The translations under genes were made by a program, and so were the position numbers. A stretch of DNA of 14,282 bases, from NCBI GenBank assembly GCA_025350175.1, contig JANXYF010000234.1, positions 1 to 14,282 on the forward strand. The letters are read 5' to 3'. Within the stretch, counting starts at the first letter, position 1, and each line of letters begins with the position of its first letter. The notes under the pieces are model-generated. The model saw only the letters and a program-made list of their open reading frames with translations, was not told where the DNA came from and did no database searches. Source of the stretch: Nitrosopumilales archaeon (GTDB lineage Archaea > Thermoproteota > Nitrososphaeria > Nitrososphaerales > Nitrosopumilaceae). Of the stretch, positions 12,460 to 14,282 are shown piece by piece.

Positions 12460-13320
12460 TTAAACAAATTTCACAGTGTTTTGCAGTTTACCCAAATTTT
12501 CTATCTCCATCTCTATCTTATCACCATCCTTCAAAAAGACAGCATCTGGCTTGTTGAGCATGACTCCTGCAGGAGTACCGGTAGATATGATATCGCCCTT
12601 TTCCAATGTCATTGCTTTGCTTAACAATGATACAATGGAATAGACCTTTAGATGCATATTTGATGTTGAAGAATTCTGTCTAATGTCTCCATTTACCTTG
12701 GTCATCATTTTGAGATTCTGTGGATCAGGTATTTCATCTGCAGTAGTTATCCAAGGACCACAAGGTGCAAAAGTATCAAAACCCTTTGCTCTGGTAAACT
12801 GTTTGTCTTTTGCTTGTATGTCTCGTGCGGATGCGTCGTTTAGAACCATGTATCCAAAAACTGCTTCCTTTGCCTCTTTTTCTGATATGTTCTTACAGTC
12901 CTTGCCAATTATCACAGCAAGCTCGATTTCATAATCAAGCTTTGAGACAAATGAAGGACAAACTATGTCTGATGTAGCTCCATTGAGCGTTGTTCTTGGT
13001 TTGATAACTATGGCCGGCTCATCTGGTGGAATCAAATTTTGCTCCTTTGCATGATCTTTGTAATTAAATGCCAAACAAATTATTTTAGATGGATTTGGAA
13101 TAGGTGGAAGAAATTTAAAGTCAGATAAGTTCTCATTATAATTTAGATTTTTTGCGTTAGTCTTTATTTCATCATACCATCCATCAAATAAAAAATCTTT
13201 GATACTTTGTGGTATGGGAATTCCAGTCTGTGACGTCATACTTTCTCTTGTCAAAACCTTTTCGCCATTAACAATAGCATATGTTTCAATATTTTGTTTT
13301 AGTAATCTTGCAATCTTCAT
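12460..13320 (-). CDS. Fumarylacetoacetate hydrolase (FAH) family protein, 286 aa
   Basis: Metal-dependent hydrolase, decarboxylase or isomerase acting on a beta-keto or acylpyruvate-type acid; the substrate cannot be read from sequence. Numbered from the ATG at 13320, the FAH signature LDYEIELAVIIGK supplies metal ligands E131 and E133, the third acidic ligand is D162 in LNDASARD, and FDTFAPCGPW and STGTPAGV are the usual active-site loops. LAFNYKDHAKE fits the lid/entry motif. An in-frame GTG at 13329 overlaps the GluRS stop as GTGA; I prefer the ATG three codons later because GTGA then lies at a Shine-Dalgarno-like distance and MKIARLL is the common family N-terminus. Co-transcribed with GluRS. 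It might handle oxaloacetate or acylpyruvate by analogy with FAHD1 (inference). Confidence 0.92.
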   Translation of the reverse strand: MKIARLLKQNIETYAIVNGEKVLTRESMTSQTGIPIPQSIKDFLFDGWYDEIKTNAKNLNYNENLSDFKFLPPIPNPSKIICLAFNYKDHAKEQNLIPPDEPAIVIKPRTTLNGATSDIVCPSFVSKLDYEIELAVIIGKDCKNISEKEAKEAVFGYMVLNDASARDIQAKDKQFTRAKGFDTFAPCGPWITTADEIPDPQNLKMMTKVNGDIRQNSSTSNMHLKVYSIVSLLSKAMTLEKGDIISTGTPAGVMLNKPDAVFLKDGDKIEMEIENLGKLQNTVKFV

Positions 13321-13325
13321 TTTCT

Positions 13326-14282
13326 TCACTTGTGAGTGTATATCGCCTGATTCGTAGAATCTTTTCTACAATATCCGAATCTCATGAATTGAATTTCTGC
13401 TCCCACATTTAACTCTAAGTAGTATTGTTCGGTAATACCTTGTTTAACTTCTAGACTATTTTCATTGAATTGGTCATTTATGAAGAGTATATTTGGTATC
13501 AAGACTTCTATGTTTACTGGATTATTTCTTGGAACCCATTGAATTTTAGGAATATCTGATTTGTAATTACTGCTAGTAATTTCTCCTTCTATTTCTGAAC
13601 CTACTTTTGTAATCTTTATGTTGTATAATTCTAACAATCTTGCCTCATCACCAACTTTCAATGTATTAGCGTCAGTACCAGATATGAAAAAATTTCCATC
13701 TATCTTGATTTTCCTTTTACCCATATCATTTTGTGGATGATTTGGAATCTCAATCTCGGTAAGATTGTTGTTAATCACTGTTAATTTTACTGGTTCAAAA
13801 ACAATGAATAGTCTTACACTGGAAGGGTCTATTATTTTTCGATTAAATGACTCAAGTGTTTCAAATGGTGGTAGAGTATCAGATTTAGTAAAGCCAAGAG
13901 AGATAACAAATTTTCTAATCGCTTCTGGAACTATACCTCTTCTACGTAATCCCTCAAGAGTTGGAAGTCTAGGATCATCAAATCCAGATACTTTTCCTTC
14001 TTCTACTAGAGGTTTTAGCACTCTTTTGGAAACAGGCATTCCTTCAAACTCTAGCCTTGAAAACTCCATCATCTTTGGTTTGCGCATACCCAGTACGTCT
14101 AAAAGTTTGTAATACAGTTCAGTTCGTAATTCGTATTCTTTAGTTCTAAATGCATGAGTTATTCCATCAATGCTATCTTCAATGGATACTGCAAAATCAT
14201 AGTTTGGCCAAACTCTGTACTTGTCCTTGTGGATTGGATGCAATTCATCTATTATTCTCAATAAGGTTGGATCTCTCATAAC
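13326..14282 (-). CDS. gltX: Archaeal glutamyl-tRNA synthetase, C-terminal part (5' end off the window)
   Basis: Class I synthetase that charges tRNA-Glu. 318 residues are visible and the frame is open to the right edge; the full archaeal enzyme is about 570 aa, so the HIGH half is missing. RDPTLLRII, KYRVWPNYDFA and DSIDGITHAFRTKEY are typical of the archaeal/eukaryal GluRS-GlnRS catalytic core. The KMSKS-equivalent is PVSKR, followed by FDDPRLPTLEGLRRRG, another group hallmark. The remainder is the two beta-barrel anticodon-binding domain, ending YTHK. The beta-barrel and lack of bacterial-type helical anticodon domain separate it from bacterial GltX. In archaea this enzyme usually charges tRNA-Gln with Glu as well, for later amidation. 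The TGA stop overlaps the FAH start region. Confidence 0.95.
   Translation of the reverse strand, partial: VMRDPTLLRIIDELHPIHKDKYRVWPNYDFAVSIEDSIDGITHAFRTKEYELRTELYYKLLDVLGMRKPKMMEFSRLEFEGMPVSKRVLKPLVEEGKVSGFDDPRLPTLEGLRRRGIVPEAIRKFVISLGFTKSDTLPPFETLESFNRKIIDPSSVRLFIVFEPVKLTVINNNLTEIEIPNHPQNDMGKRKIKIDGNFFISGTDANTLKVGDEARLLELYNIKITKVGSEIEGEITSSNYKSDIPKIQWVPRNNPVNIEVLIPNILFINDQFNENSLEVKQGITEQYYLELNVGAEIQFMRFGYCRKDSTNQAIYTHK

Noticed and set aside
13765..14112. 115-aa plus-strand ORF inside the GluRS gene
   Set aside because: Shadow of the conserved synthetase core; composition rich in Ser/Leu without motifs.
1..14282. Mobile element, CRISPR array, defence island or viral segment
   Set aside because: No direct-repeat array, terminal repeats, transposase or integrase was found; nearly all sequence is housekeeping genes with uniform composition.

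Overview
The window is AT-rich archaeal DNA with very tight gene packing. It most likely comes from an ammonia-oxidising thaumarchaeon of the Nitrosopumilales type (inference from gene content and style; no marker such as amo or 16S is present). Support includes an archaeal-type arcTGT, KEOPS subunits Kae1 and Bud32, archaeal TYW1 with its extra cysteine triad, UPF0147, a beta-CASP nuclease of the aCPSF2 type, an archaeal GluRS, a tRNA-His with an encoded G-1, and TATA boxes about 24-28 nt upstream of start codons, which points to mostly leaderless mRNAs. I saw no mobile element, CRISPR array or integrase.

Layout. 1-1230 (-): beta-CASP RNA nuclease, cut by the window edge. 1348-1993 (+): an unknown 73-aa protein and a double-cluster ferredoxin. 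2015-4112 (-): a Fap7-like NTPase gene followed by archaeosine tRNA-guanine transglycosylase. 4185-6363 (+): YchF-type GTPase and kae1, one base apart. 6360-6683 (-): a small PH/GRAM-like protein. 6810-7983 (+): bud32 overlapping an XTP/dITP pyrophosphatase gene. 7943-8971 (-): TYW1. 8972-9310 is not empty: it holds at least one very short membrane-protein gene (9016-9144, -), a second hydrophobic mini-ORF, two perfect inverted repeats and several promoters. 9311-10363 (+): zinc alcohol dehydrogenase. 10467-10539 (+): tRNA-His. 10578-14282 (-): a run of six genes read from the right edge leftwards: GluRS (5' end missing), FAH-family hydrolase, Rieske ferredoxin, UPF0147, a class I methyltransferase and an unknown 116-aa protein.

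How the genes fit together. Most of the window serves tRNA and translation: arcTGT (G15 archaeosine), Kae1 and Bud32 (t6A37), TYW1 (wyosine at G37 of tRNA-Phe), GluRS, tRNA-His, the YchF GTPase, and a Fap7-like NTPase that in other archaea helps small-subunit maturation. RNA turnover (beta-CASP nuclease) and nucleotide-pool cleaning (RdgB/HAM1) belong to the same housekeeping theme. The redox genes (ferredoxin, Rieske protein, alcohol dehydrogenase) and the FAH hydrolase are metabolic; the alcohol dehydrogenase could serve a semialdehyde-reduction step but its sequence does not prove a substrate.

Points worth a second look are the hidden 42-aa membrane protein, an Asp in place of a cluster-ligand Cys in the ferredoxin, an arcTGT without room for the usual PUA domain, several leaderless genes that begin with TTG or GTG, and two convergent gene pairs with no intergenic DNA between them, one sharing a palindromic CTAG that is a stop codon on both strands.
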